Assembly (NCBI GenBank): GCA_012845835.1
Contig: JABAKD010000013.1
Location: 12,111,701-12,175,700, forward strand
DNA: 64,000 bases
Source: Undaria pinnatifida
Taxonomy: Eukaryota; Sar; Phaeophyceae; Laminariales; Alariaceae
Direction: 5' to 3'
The translations under genes were made by a program, and so were the position numbers. Below, piece by piece: positions 13,901-25,900 of this stretch (the stretch's first letter is position 1; each line of letters begins with the position of its first letter). Below the pieces are notes generated by a model. That model saw only the letters and a list, made by a program, of their open reading frames with translations, did no database searches and had not been told where the DNA came from.

Positions 13901-16900
13901 TCTATCTATCGTGGCTGCTCGGTATCTTGAATCGTTCGCAGATTCCTCCTGTTTTTGGTATGCGGTTGTTCAATACTGGTCTGCGGGTATTTGGGCGTTT
14001 TGCATATTATGGGGTTTCGTACTATGTGTCGAGGCATTATTTGGTATATGCCTCGACGTGTGTAGGGCTTCCTCCCCGAGAGGCAGTCGTGACGATAATG
14101 AAGATACGACCGGGGCTTTGACGACAAGATACTGTCCGTATATGTGAGAGGGTGGAGCGTGACGACAGGTACTGCTCGACCCCTGTGTGGTTTTTGTGTG
14201 TGGAGCCTTTGACGACAGGTACTGAGCTTTTCCTGTGTGGGTGTGTGTGTTCGAGAGTCCGCGATAACCAGGTGCGGCTCTGTGTATTACATATTGCGCT
14301 CTCCTCGCCTACTTCACAGGAGCGCGCCGCGTGGTTACACAGAACACGCCATACAGCGAGCACCTTCCTTCCGGCGTCTGGCCGGACACGATAATATTGG
14401 TAGAACAAGATAAAGTAAAAGCAAGATATGGGAAAATAAAACGAGGTACTGTGGTAGAACGCCGGATTCTACGATAGCCCCCGCCTAAAAAAACCCAGCA
14501 TGTTAGAGGAGGAGATGAGAAAAGTAGACGAATGTAGCTTGAAAGAGCTTGGTAGACTAGAGAGTACCGAGAAAACGATCGCTATCCTAGGATATAGATG
14601 GTGGCCACAGACGGCGAAACAGGACGGGGATAGGACATGCAAGCAGTTTCTATGTAACATATGGAAGAAACGTACTGAGCGCCCAAATGTTGGGGGTGTC
14701 TCTATTAGGAGTAGGAACGGTGCTCCGTCTCGAAAGGGATGCGTGGTCAACGTTCAAATGACTAAGGCAAGCAACAAATGAGTACGCCCCCCCTTAACAC
14801 GCCCCCCTTAACATGCCCCCCTTAACATACCCCCCTTAACATGCCCCCCTTAACATGCCCCCCCCCAATCCAGCGATTTTCTTTAGCAGACTTTTTTCAG
14901 GGCTGCTCGACCGACACGAGGAGGGAGATGCTACGAAAAAAAACGTCTTCATGTACGTTCTGGTTTGCAAAGGACTATCGAACGATGACGTCGGGGTGGA
15001 TAGGGGCTCACCGTATTTCAGGAGAATACGGCCGGAAGCTGGTTCCCACACCGGCGATTTCGTTAAAGAAAAGTTGGCGGGGTCTACCGTAGAGCGACCT
15101 CGAACAAGATACGATAGAACACGACATGATCACGGGATGGACGAGACCGCCCCCCCCTCCCCTCGTTTCGTCGACACGGTAGAACGTGGGTAAAAAAACG
15201 CGGACCTTCTGATCACCGTTTGGAAGAAGTCAAGCTATTAATATGACGTCAAAATCTACGGCACCTCGGCAAAACTCCGAACGGCAGCTAGCTGTGGAAG
15301 CACCCTTTCTTTCCATCGCCAAAAAAAAAAAAAAAACAGTGCTGAGCTCGGAGAACGTGAGCGAATCCGCACGCTTTGTGATGCGTGACGTTTTCAAAAA
15401 GGTGCCCAGTGTCAGGATTTCTTTTGTTGTGCAAGAACGACTCAGCAGGATATTTGGGTTTGGTACCACATGACAAAAGCACGGTTTACTAAGGATACGA
15501 AACCGTCGGTGCAGGCAGCTTAGTTAGGCGACGCCTGTGCTGTGAGAGATTTCGATTCACTCTGTTTTTTGTTTTTTGTTCTTCTCTACCCCACTCTCTG
15601 CTCTCTCAGCGCCACAGCCCACTCCATGATCCTATTGCTGCAGCCCCGACCCGTTTCCCCGACGCGCTGAGGGAGGTTGGCCGCTCATGAAACGAGGCAA
15701 AGAGTCTCTCACGCGAGCAGTCTAATCTCACGTAGTGAGAGCGGAGGCTTAATATTGTAATTCGTATACAACGGCACGTGGAACAGTCTGTAGGCAGGCG
15801 TTCCCTGTGTAGGAGCAGGTGAATAAGGCGAATATATCGTACCTAATGAAGCCAAGGTCGTGGGTTCAAGTCTCACTGAGGGCATGCTCGTGCTACGTAG
15901 GAGAGGCTTTTTCCTTTTGCGTACAAAAATGGACGCGCGGAAAAGCGCGAGAAAGCGTGAGTTATAGCGAACGTTCGATGAAAATCGACGAGAAAATGAA
16001 GAGCTGAAAAGTGGGAAGGCTGAACCTCATAGATTGCGCGATAAAAATGAAGGCTAGTAGGTATAGTACCGGGGGCGGGGGGCGGGGTGTACTCTGTTTG
16101 CGAATGGCCGTAGTCGTAGACCCGGGGGGGGGGGCGGAAGGGAAAGTACACCTGGAAGCTACTTGTGAACACGGCTTGAGGGTAAAACCAACCTCTTACG
16201 AGTTGAGCTTTGGGCAAATCCAGTACCCAGCAGTGGCCTGGGGTAGTGCCAACGCGCGGTCGGTTTTCTGTTATCGTCACTTCATTCGGGTTTCTCCTAT
16301 TTTGAGGTCCCACATGCTCTGACATCATTTCAAGGGGAGGGCTACATCCCGTTGTAAAAAAAAAGGCGCACGAAAGAAATCGAAACCCCCCTCCCACACC
16401 TGCCATACGTGAACATGCGTTCAGCTTCCGCAAAGCAGCGTTTCCCCCCAGCAGCTGCCCCCCCCCCTCCGTCTCCCCCCCCTCGACCCCAACGCCCGCT
16501 CCCTCCCGCCGCCCAACCCTCATCCATTGCTTCAGCCAGGGATGGGATGACGGATTGTTCTTCGAAAATTTCTCGCCAATCGGATGTGAGGATCCCGGGG
16601 ACGCATGATTCGGCCAACAGGTCGTAGGAAGCCGCGAGGGTGCACGCTCCGTCTGATGGATCGGATCCCGAAATCTGCCAAAAAACAAAAAAATCAAGGC
16701 GTTTTCGTCTTGCCACTTTGTTGTTTTGGTCATCCCATTCATTACCCTCACACTACTCTCGCCCTCTCCCTCCCAGCAGTAACTCAGATCCGGGGTCACA
16801 TAGCGTGCCCTCCTTCTTACCCCTCCCACTACGGGCACGTGCCTTCATTTTTTTTTTTGACGAGAAGAGTTCAGCATTTTCTTCCCTCGTCGACCGACTT

Positions 16901-19900
16901 TTTTTTTTTTTTTTCGCGGTGGGGTTAGTAGTCAAGGGTGAGAGGCATGAATGTACTCGCGTTATTTTTGGGGTAGTTCCAGTTTGGGTACAGTGGGTGC
17001 CTCGATTTAAGAGCGCCCAGGATAAGAGCATGACGGAGCTGAGGGTGGACCAAAATCGGCGTATCGCGCCTATAATATAATCTATATATATATATTGCCC
17101 ACTGCAGATAAGAGAGCAATGTGTAGTTAAGAGCGCTTGTTTGGGCTTGTCAAGGGGCGATCCTAAAATCGGGGTACCCATTGCATGCACATTCATCGTT
17201 CGGGCATACCGTCTTCCGTCAAACGTAGAAGTTCGTTCATGTCTTGACGTACTTACTCATTTACCGTCCTCCTTGGAGGTGGAAATCAATTAATGTCTTG
17301 AAATTTGTATTATTTTTGTAGACCATTTTTCACCCCCCCCCCCCCCGCCCCCCCGCCCCCCCGCCCCCCTATATGCTGTGTTCTCGGTGTCCGAACTCCT
17401 TTCTTTGTGGAAATTTGTTGATGTCCTGAAGTAGTATGAAAACACTAATTGTAACCACCCTTCCCCCCCCCCCCCCCCCCCCCCCCCCCCGGCCTATCTT
17501 CTCGGTGCACGACCTCGTCGCTTTGCGGAAATGTGTTAACGCCTTGCTGTGCTCTCGTGCGTGAGCTCGTTTCTTGGGTGGAAGTATATGGATGCCTTGA
17601 ATTATTAATAATACGAATTATTCCAATCTCCCCTCCCCACCCTGCTCTTGTGTGCTGTAGAGTCTATATGTTAGTAAGTTGAAATGAGTGCGTGTTGGGT
17701 TGCATTGGGCCTCTTGCTTCAGCCGGCGACAATCCTAACCTAAGTTACCCGAGAAATAACCTCATAAGGCAAAGGTCATGATATTGCCCTGGGAGCCAAA
17801 CAAGATAAAGGGATGCAGGACGCGGATGCGATATCAAAAGGGTTTCACATGCCTTTAAAGGCGTGTGCGTGTAGGAAATACGGGGAAGATGCAATCGTTT
17901 CAAGGATGTGCAGCGCGTTCAGCGCTCAGTTCTACCCGTGACTAGTGGGATGGACACAAGAGCTTCTCTAATACAAGCGAGTGACCAAACGTGGAACCTG
18001 CATTGTAGAGGGACCTGCAAGAGGTCTGTTGTCAGGGCCCTATCTTAAAATACATGGCTTCGACGGCAAGACTCGAGCCTGCGCGTGAAATCACAATGGC
18101 TTTCGAATCTAGCCCTTTGGCCACTCAGCCACCTCGACGATGTCAGGCCCCCTAGCTTATCCAATACTTCGTGCGGTGAGCCACTCACAGCACTCCTGCA
18201 CAAACGACGCGCTTTGGCTTCGCTGTATCTCGTCTGCTTTGACGACGGGGATAAATAATGAGGTGTCTTAAAATCGGGATCGATTAATTAAATGTTGGCG
18301 GCAGGAGGTGCGTTAAGAAATGGGCGTCTTCATCGCGCCCCCCGAGTTCGTTGTCTTGGCCGAAAATCGCAAATTTTCCCTCTGAATTTACACAGGTAGG
18401 TGCTGCTTTCAATCCCATCCATCGGTTATATGAGCCGAGCTTTACTGGGTAGTCAATAAGATATATCGAATGTCCGGTTTGAATCGAAATATAAGTCACG
18501 TTTACACTGGCTTATAGATAACAAAAGTGGTGTATACTTTTAGACCCAGCCTGGTATGCGAGAAAACGCGAAGAAACATGTGTCAATTTTGTACCAAATA
18601 GAAGTGCGACGTTACTGGGTCAAAGCCTACTACTCGCATCTGTTCATCACCTTAAGGCACAAGCTCTCGCGATGAGCGCTCGCGTTTTCTGGGCTGTAGC
18701 TGACGGTAACGATCACGCTTTGACCTGGTTGGACCAATCCTCCCGTGGGCGCGATGGTGAACCGCGTCAGCGACAGAGGTTCGTCCGGAATCTGCCGCAA
18801 AATGCGTTGTTATAAACGAAAGGGTTTTCCATCAGTGGAGCAAATGAAGGCGTTATGATATTAAAAGGGGTGAGCATCCATCATCTGTTAAAAGGTGAAC
18901 AGTTGATCTGTTGCATCGCGTTAGCGCAAAAAAAAGAGGTTCGTCCGGAAGACTGTCGAAAAAATGCCAGCTAGCGCTGGATTAGCCAGCTAGCGCTGGA
19001 TTGCGGATGCAATTGAGTTAAATCGACACACGACGAGTATGAAAGTACGTGGAAGTGTGGTGAGCTTAACCTATGTTGTTTTTCCATCTGCCGGAGGATA
19101 AAAAATATCTGTCGCAAAATGCGGTATTGGAGGAAACGAATTGTTCGAGATCGGGAATTGAACCAGGCAATAATCCGTGGTTTCGTTGTAAGAGGACATG
19201 GGCCGTGTTGGTTCACATTAGCAACAATCCGTGGTTTGATCTTTACGTTGCAATTGGGGGTAAATATCCCAAAGCCAACCAAACCAAGATTGTTGTTCTT
19301 CTTCGTGTGCAAGAAACGCTTGGATTTTTCCGCTGTACAGACATGTTTTTGTCAGTGTAAGCGGGCGACGCAAGAAAAAGTTTAAAAGCCGGCGTGGCTA
19401 ACCACCACCGCAAGCGACAGATTTTCGATAAACGCGGGAAACAGTTTGTGGCCTAGCTTTCCTTGGGAGCGTAGCGTGGGGTCGTGAAAATACAGACCTG
19501 GATATAGCGCGTAAACGGCAGGCATGCTCCGTCGCCTATCTCGTCAATAATTATCCCGGAAGGTTCTGATCCGAGTGGGAGGTGAGAAGCAGCTATGTGG
19601 GCAGTGGTTGATGTTTGGCGGGCGGCATAAGAGGGCGCTGAAGGTGGGAATGATTTTACCTGCGGCAGCTGTTCATGTACGCAGTTAGTTGACAACACGG
19701 CGAACACCGATAAATGGCGGATGTTCGTTTACGCAGTGTGCAGCACAAATAACGAGTCGTGCCGTAGACGCCATATGATATCCCAGGTTCGAGCTCACGA
19801 CGGCAACAACTCCTCTTGTTGTCCTTTTTCGTAGCGTGTAGTACATACACACCAGGTTGGGGCAAGGCTCGACCGCGAAGAGAGAGCAAGGGAAAAACGA

Positions 19901-22900
19901 TAGAAGAAGCGCCTTGAGGCAAAAACGAGAGGTGCTTCTACGGGGAGATTGGACACCAGGGTGCAGTCACTCACGTGGCATTGCTTGGATTACATCGCGT
20001 GAGCGGCAAAACCAAAGGAGAGTTCTCAAATCATCCGTTAAACGTCAAAGGTTTTTGCTACGTTGAACCGTGTAAGCGCTAGAGATTCGCCCAGGAAATC
20101 TGTCTCGAATGAGTTGTTTATCGAGAGGGGGGGGGGGCGGTTCTCCGCTAATTGCCGCGAAAAAAAAATGAATGCGCTATTTTTAGGAAATGAGGGAGGT
20201 CTCCATTCTTCTGCAATCAACGCGCTATCGTATCACAGGAGGCGTTCTCGACGATTGCTACAATAAAGGGACGAGTTTTTTTTTCCACCCTAGGGTCGGG
20301 AATTTTGTTTACTCGGCATCAGTTTTTGGGTGAAAAAGTGTATCATGTATCACACGCTCCAACGTAAAATCGGGTTTCCAGAAAATACAGAGGCCGATGG
20401 TACGGAGGTGGCGCACCATGAGTTGGAACCCGCGAATGTGTCTTCTTCCTACGAACGACGCGGGCCACGATAGAGGTGCGCCTCTTTTTTTTCTCAACAC
20501 TACCCCTCAATTTTGGGAGGTAAAAACCTCCCCCCCCCGCGAAAAAAAACAAACAAACTGATTTTGGAGAAAAAGAAAACAGCTCCAAGTACGTACCGGA
20601 TGCAAAAATCCCACGGCCTACGTACGTACACAACGAGATCCATGCGCAAAAAGAAAATGGCCTATAACTTTTTTTTTTCCAAACGATTTTGGGTTAAGAA
20701 AGCCCCGTCGTTCAGAAAACATTTTCGCTAAAAAAAGGTATACCGTAATGCCTCTATCGTAGCATGCGTCGAACCCAAAGCCAGAGAACATATGTTGTAG
20801 GAGAAATACTGGGGGATACGAGGAGACCGCCGTCCGCGCCTCATCCAATCCAATACCTACCTGCTTGAAATGATCGGTGAAGCCGCAGAAGAATGCTCCA
20901 ACAAAACAACGAAAATCCACATCAGAAGCACGCGTACGACAATTGACTATCCGATTCGAAAAAAAAATGGTCTTTCCCACGGCAGGGTCCATCTCAAATT
21001 TCCAGAGCAGCTCCAAACACGAGGAGCTCAACATCTCACCTGAAAAATGACTCCGAAGGCATGCGTTCGCGCAACCCGGCCGAGCCTCTATGCTGCTCTA
21101 GTTTTAAAACGAAACATACTCGTAAGATTGTTAGGCCAACCGTTAGCTCCTCACACGAGGAGCTCAACCGGCCAGGAGCGTTTTTGATCCGAAAACTGCA
21201 AACCCCAGCGGGAGGATGACTCAAAACATAAATAAAATGAAAATCGACCAAGAAATTGATCGATTTCGCGGCCGACGTGTCTAAAACGTTGTTTTTTTTT
21301 TCGTTGTCATTTTTTTTTTTAAAAAGGAAAAGCAGTGACTACGTATCCGACGATTGTTTTGAAAAGAAAAAAGAAAAAAAAAAAAAGGGCCAAAAAGAGA
21401 AATATCTTACTTAATACTTGATACCTCTATCGGAAACAGTAAAAAAAAAACAAAAAAAAGGTTCAGTGTAAGCTACTCCCAACGGGAGGAAGAAGCATAA
21501 CTCTTCTCGCAACAGACTGGTTACAGCACCCTTTGAAGGTTCCATGACGCCGGCGCTTGCTCCTGCTGCCCCACCTCCAAAAGAGAGGTTTGCCCCCCAC
21601 CCTTCGAACCTTTTAAGCCGAGACGACGAGGCAGCCTTTTTCCTTTTAGCTTCTCGCTAAAGTTTGGTACTAAATGGGGCAAAAAAAACAGCACTTTCGG
21701 AGAAAAATGTTGGCATACGAAAGCTTACGTACGCCGACTGATTATGGTAAGGACCATATGACGATTGCGCTTGCTTCCACTGCCTCACCTCCAAAGCAGG
21801 TTTGCCCCCCCCCTTCGAACCCTTACGCCCAGCCGACGCGGCGGCCCCTTTTCCTTTGGCTTTTGCTGATTTCCCTTTCCCAGCTTTGTCGGATGCTGCT
21901 GATGCGGCTGGGGTCGGGTCTTCGGGCGTTCGCTCTTCGGGCGGTAGCAGGGCTTGGGGAGTTGCCTGTTTGATGGCTGCCTCGTGCGGGGGTGACATCA
22001 CTCCCTTCCCCTGAAGAGCGTCACGGCAAAAAATAATATCCATGCTATGGAGTGACATGCGGCACGAGCAGCTACGAGTATAGATGCTGTGCGAAAAACT
22101 ACCTGTTACAGAGTAGGTTGTTTCACTGAAAGCGTCGTTCCTACCTGACGAACTTAAAAAAACAAAATCACGATGATTCCTGACAGATAAAAAACACGAT
22201 TCCTGAAAATTTAAAATCCTGAAATGCCACGTTTTCTATTGAAAAACAAATCGTGCTCGTTTGTCAGGAATGCTGGCATCAAGTTTTTATGGAAGGTGTT
22301 TTAAAAGGTATGCATTCATAATCAGGATTCCTCGACAAGATATCACGATTCGCGAAAACGTCACGCTTTTTGTCACGGTGACTTCATATCAGCCTCGTGG
22401 CTTCCTGACTACTTTCTTTTTTTTTTCGCACACTTCTACTTTCCAGCTTCTGGACAAAGCCGTGGTCACAGGTGTCGTCCCTTCTCCCCCCCGGTTCTTG
22501 CCTTCGATTTTTATCACGCATAGGGTTCAGCAATCCCACTGCTCGTCGAATTTTCATCGAGTGTTGCTAACTCACGCTCTCGCGCTTTCCGCAAGTCGAT
22601 TTGTGCGCAAGAAAAAGTACCCACGAATTTATACGAGTATGTATGCACTTGGCGGGATTCGAACTCAAGAAACTGACCTATACCAGGCTCGACGATAAAC
22701 TGATACGTCACCGGGGCGACCGGCTACTATATGGTCTGCCAGACCAACCATAAAACATTAGCTCGATAGAAAAAGCCGTTCATTGTGGGGAGCGGTCGTA
22801 GACGTATCAGCAACATGTGGATCATGGATTGCGAGAGATAGAAAGGACAACGCAGCGAGAACCATCACGCAGCAAATCAAACTCTCTCGATCAGCTATCG

Positions 22901-25900
22901 CATATAGCAGACTATCAACGAGACGATTCCATTCACTGCACAGAAGTGACGGTTCATTTTATAAAAACGACGGTTTCGTTTTATGAACGCAAAACAAACA
23001 TGCTCGACATGGAATCGAATTTTGAGGCCATGCGGTACTGCTGCCATAAACCGACGAATCGGTAATAATCTCCATCTTTTTTTTTCTTCTATCCTCCGGT
23101 GGATGGGAAAAAATAAATCCTTAAGCTCACCACACTTCCACGTATTTTCATACACGTCGAGTTTCGGTTTAACTCGATGACATTCGCAATCCAGTGCTAG
23201 CGGCTGGGGTGTCCTTCGGTTCCCAACAATCTCCATCCACCATGCAGATAAGAGACCAAGGATTAAAAAGTCCAATGGTTGACCCGGGGATGTTTCCCCT
23301 ACCTAAGATCTCGGATTTTTCTTTTTTAAGTATCACTCATTTCGCGCCTATATATTTGGTGTCGGACAGGTAGAGGGAAAAAAATGCTGAGTTCTTCTCG
23401 CGTTGAAAAAATGAAAGCACGTACTGCTGTAGTGGAGAGGGAGGGAGGAGGGCCCGCTATGTGATCCCGGATCTGAGTTACTACTGGGAGGGAGGGAGGG
23501 AAGGCGAGAGTAGTGCGAGGATCATAAATGGGATGGGAAAAAAAAGGTAGTGGAGAGTGCTATATTAACGGAGAAGCACCGCCACCGAACACGCAGGGAT
23601 TGCGGCGCTTCGTCTTGCCTGAGAGTATTATAAGTGGTGGCGAAACGGTAAACGAAACTTCGGAGTTCCGTGCTCATAAACGTAACTTCCTCTAAAGCCA
23701 CGTAAACTTACCTGGCCATTTTTCCCCATGTTTTTTTTTCATGGGGTAAGGGTTTAGGGCAGGGGCAATTTGGAACGAAAAATGCCCCATTTTTATGCGC
23801 ATATGCTTGGTTTTAGACAGAGGATTGCCTTTCTGAAACCGGAACGCCGGAGTTCCGATTTACCACCACCGAGTGAGTAAAGTGTGTGCCATGGCTTTTT
23901 CACGTGTGTGTGTACATACACACGTTCCCATAATTTTCGTCGGACGAGAAAAAATGGAAAAGGAAGGATATTGGGGGAGGATGGATACGTTTTTCATGCA
24001 TGTTTTCATTCCTTGTTTTGACCGTTGAGCTGCTGCCTGGAGCCCGAAAAGAACGGTCCAAAGAACGGTCGCGGAGTCATCCCACCGTAGGGGTGGCGCT
24101 AGTTTGGGGCCGAACGCTTTTTAACTCCTCAAGCGCAAACCATCGGTTGCCCGTGGCATGACAAGCCTGCGATTACATTTGTCTTATCACCGGTTTATAG
24201 AAAATGTTGGTCGGGATTTGCCGGAGTCGTTCTGCGGCGGTAGCCCCGCCCAACGTTTCTTTAACGAAATCGTCGGTTTTGAAACCAGCCCACGGCCGTA
24301 TCTTGCCACCCCGACGTCAACCACCGGTCGATAGTCCTTCGCAAACATCAAAATAGGTTAATGTGTCTTTTTCATAGCACCCCTCCTCGTATCGACCAGC
24401 AAAGGAAACCTTCGTTTAAAGAAAATTTTTGTTTTTTTTTGGGGGGGGCTATTGTAGAATCGGTCTGCGGTTAACGTTTTTTTCTTCCCCGCCACGCCAT
24501 CGGGGTGATGATAGATTGAGATCCTCACGGGTTAGGAACCCAGCAGCTTCTGCTGCACCCTTCGCCTGAGATGGCTCGATATCTAGTCAGAAATTATCGG
24601 GTCCATGATATATTTGAAGCTTGCGAAACCGATTCGTTACAATTTGCGAAATCGCGGCCTTAGAGACGAAGACGTCAGTTTTTTGGGGGTGGGGTGCTAT
24701 GGATTTCGCAAAAGGGGGGCGTGATATCTGGTAAAACAAATCTGCCGCCCTTGTCGTAGCCCGCGTACAGTTGTTTCCGTGCCCATTGGACTATTTCGGG
24801 CGAAGAAAAAATGCGCTCTAGCCGCACGTTGATCTATGACGAACACCGTTCGCTACAACAGCCACGTTTTTCGTTTCGAGTGTATGTAGGCGAAGCGGAC
24901 AGCACACACACACGCGCAAGCATACCTGCACGACAAACACGAACTCGAACTCCCCCTCGTTCTTGAGCTCGAACGTTTTGCTCATCGCGTCCGCGTTGAA
25001 GGCAACCGGGCCAAAGTTGATCCCTCTTCTGGGCTGCGGTATCGGGTCGGCGGCGGCAGCAGCGGCAACAGAAGAAGCGGCGAAGAAAAACGATCGTCGC
25101 CGGTCCGACGAAAAAAAACATTTGGAATGTCAGACAGAAGCAAGTCGCAGCAAGAGCAAAAAAATACTCCACAATCACCATCACCCAACTACGCCAAATA
25201 ATTGCTGGACAAGAACGGGCCGATGCCGGAATAAGCCTCCCTTTGTAGAAGCAAAAAGGAATTAAAGTGTATTCGGTTCTACTGTACGTTTTGGTATACC
25301 CTTGGCATCCACTATACTCCAACCATGATAACAGCGTGAAGAGAGCGATAAAACACGACAATCACGCCCACGTCCGGGGAACTCCCGACTCGCCTGGAGG
25401 CGGAACCGACTCCATGTGGAAACCGCGGAGGTGACGACCGAGAACTCCTCCACGGCTTCCCCCGTATGCGGCTCCGTGATCACGCAGCGAATGTCGCGAT
25501 TGTCCTGTCAGTTGTTTTTTTTTTTGGGGGGGGGGGGTGGCAGGGGGGAAGCAAAGGTTCATCACGCGTCGAAACGAATAATTCCGCGACGAACAAGATC
25601 ACCCCCTTTGGGATTTCATTTTTTTTTTGGGGGGGGGACAAACTGAGCCCTTCCACACATACATGTACCATTCCACACAACCCCCCCGAAAATAAAACAT
25701 CGACCCCCGGGTCGGTACCGCTCCGTACGATGTGGAAACCCCGCCCTCCATCGGCTAATTGGTGATCGATCGGCCGGCGTGCGTTAGACCTGCGCAACTC
25801 TGCGGACTGTGGGGTTTTCCGAGAGGCGCTCGTGCTATTACTACTAGAGAACCTTACTATTAATAATCAGAACCCACGATGTACATTAAAAAAACTGCAT

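Larger units (their letters stand above)
13463..16399 (-). other. HYDIN intron (a27-a28), 2.9 kb
   Basis: Holds the ghost copies of a28, the CCCCCCTTAACATG minisatellite, a family-C copy and a SINE-like copy (15.84-16.18 kb). Confidence 0.75.
16675..18650 (-). other. HYDIN intron (a26-a27), 2.0 kb
   Basis: Contains a dispersed repeat at about 16.74-16.88 kb (inverted relative to 23.38-23.55 kb), the C-runs and the tRNA-Ser-like pseudogene. Confidence 0.7.
22011..24925 (-). other. HYDIN intron (a23-a24), 2.9 kb
   Basis: Contains the SINE-like copy, the inverted repeat partner at 23.07-23.2 kb, a G/A-rich repeat at 23.38-23.55 kb, and a family-C copy at 24.19-24.36 kb. Confidence 0.7.

Noticed and set aside
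20872-20960. Possible exon with an excellent donor CAG|GTAGGT (reading FVGAFFCGFTDHFKQ)
   Set aside because: Exon a24 joins a25 directly in phase and in domain logic; no in-phase acceptor for this segment was found. It may be a chance donor.
23636-23880. Possible TIR element with GGAGTTCCG near both ends
   Set aside because: The termini pair poorly beyond nine bases and no target duplication is visible.
25700-25765. Ghost of exon a22 (GATGTGGAAACC followed by a CCGCCCTCCA flank)
   Set aside because: Only about a dozen bases match well; too short to separate from chance.
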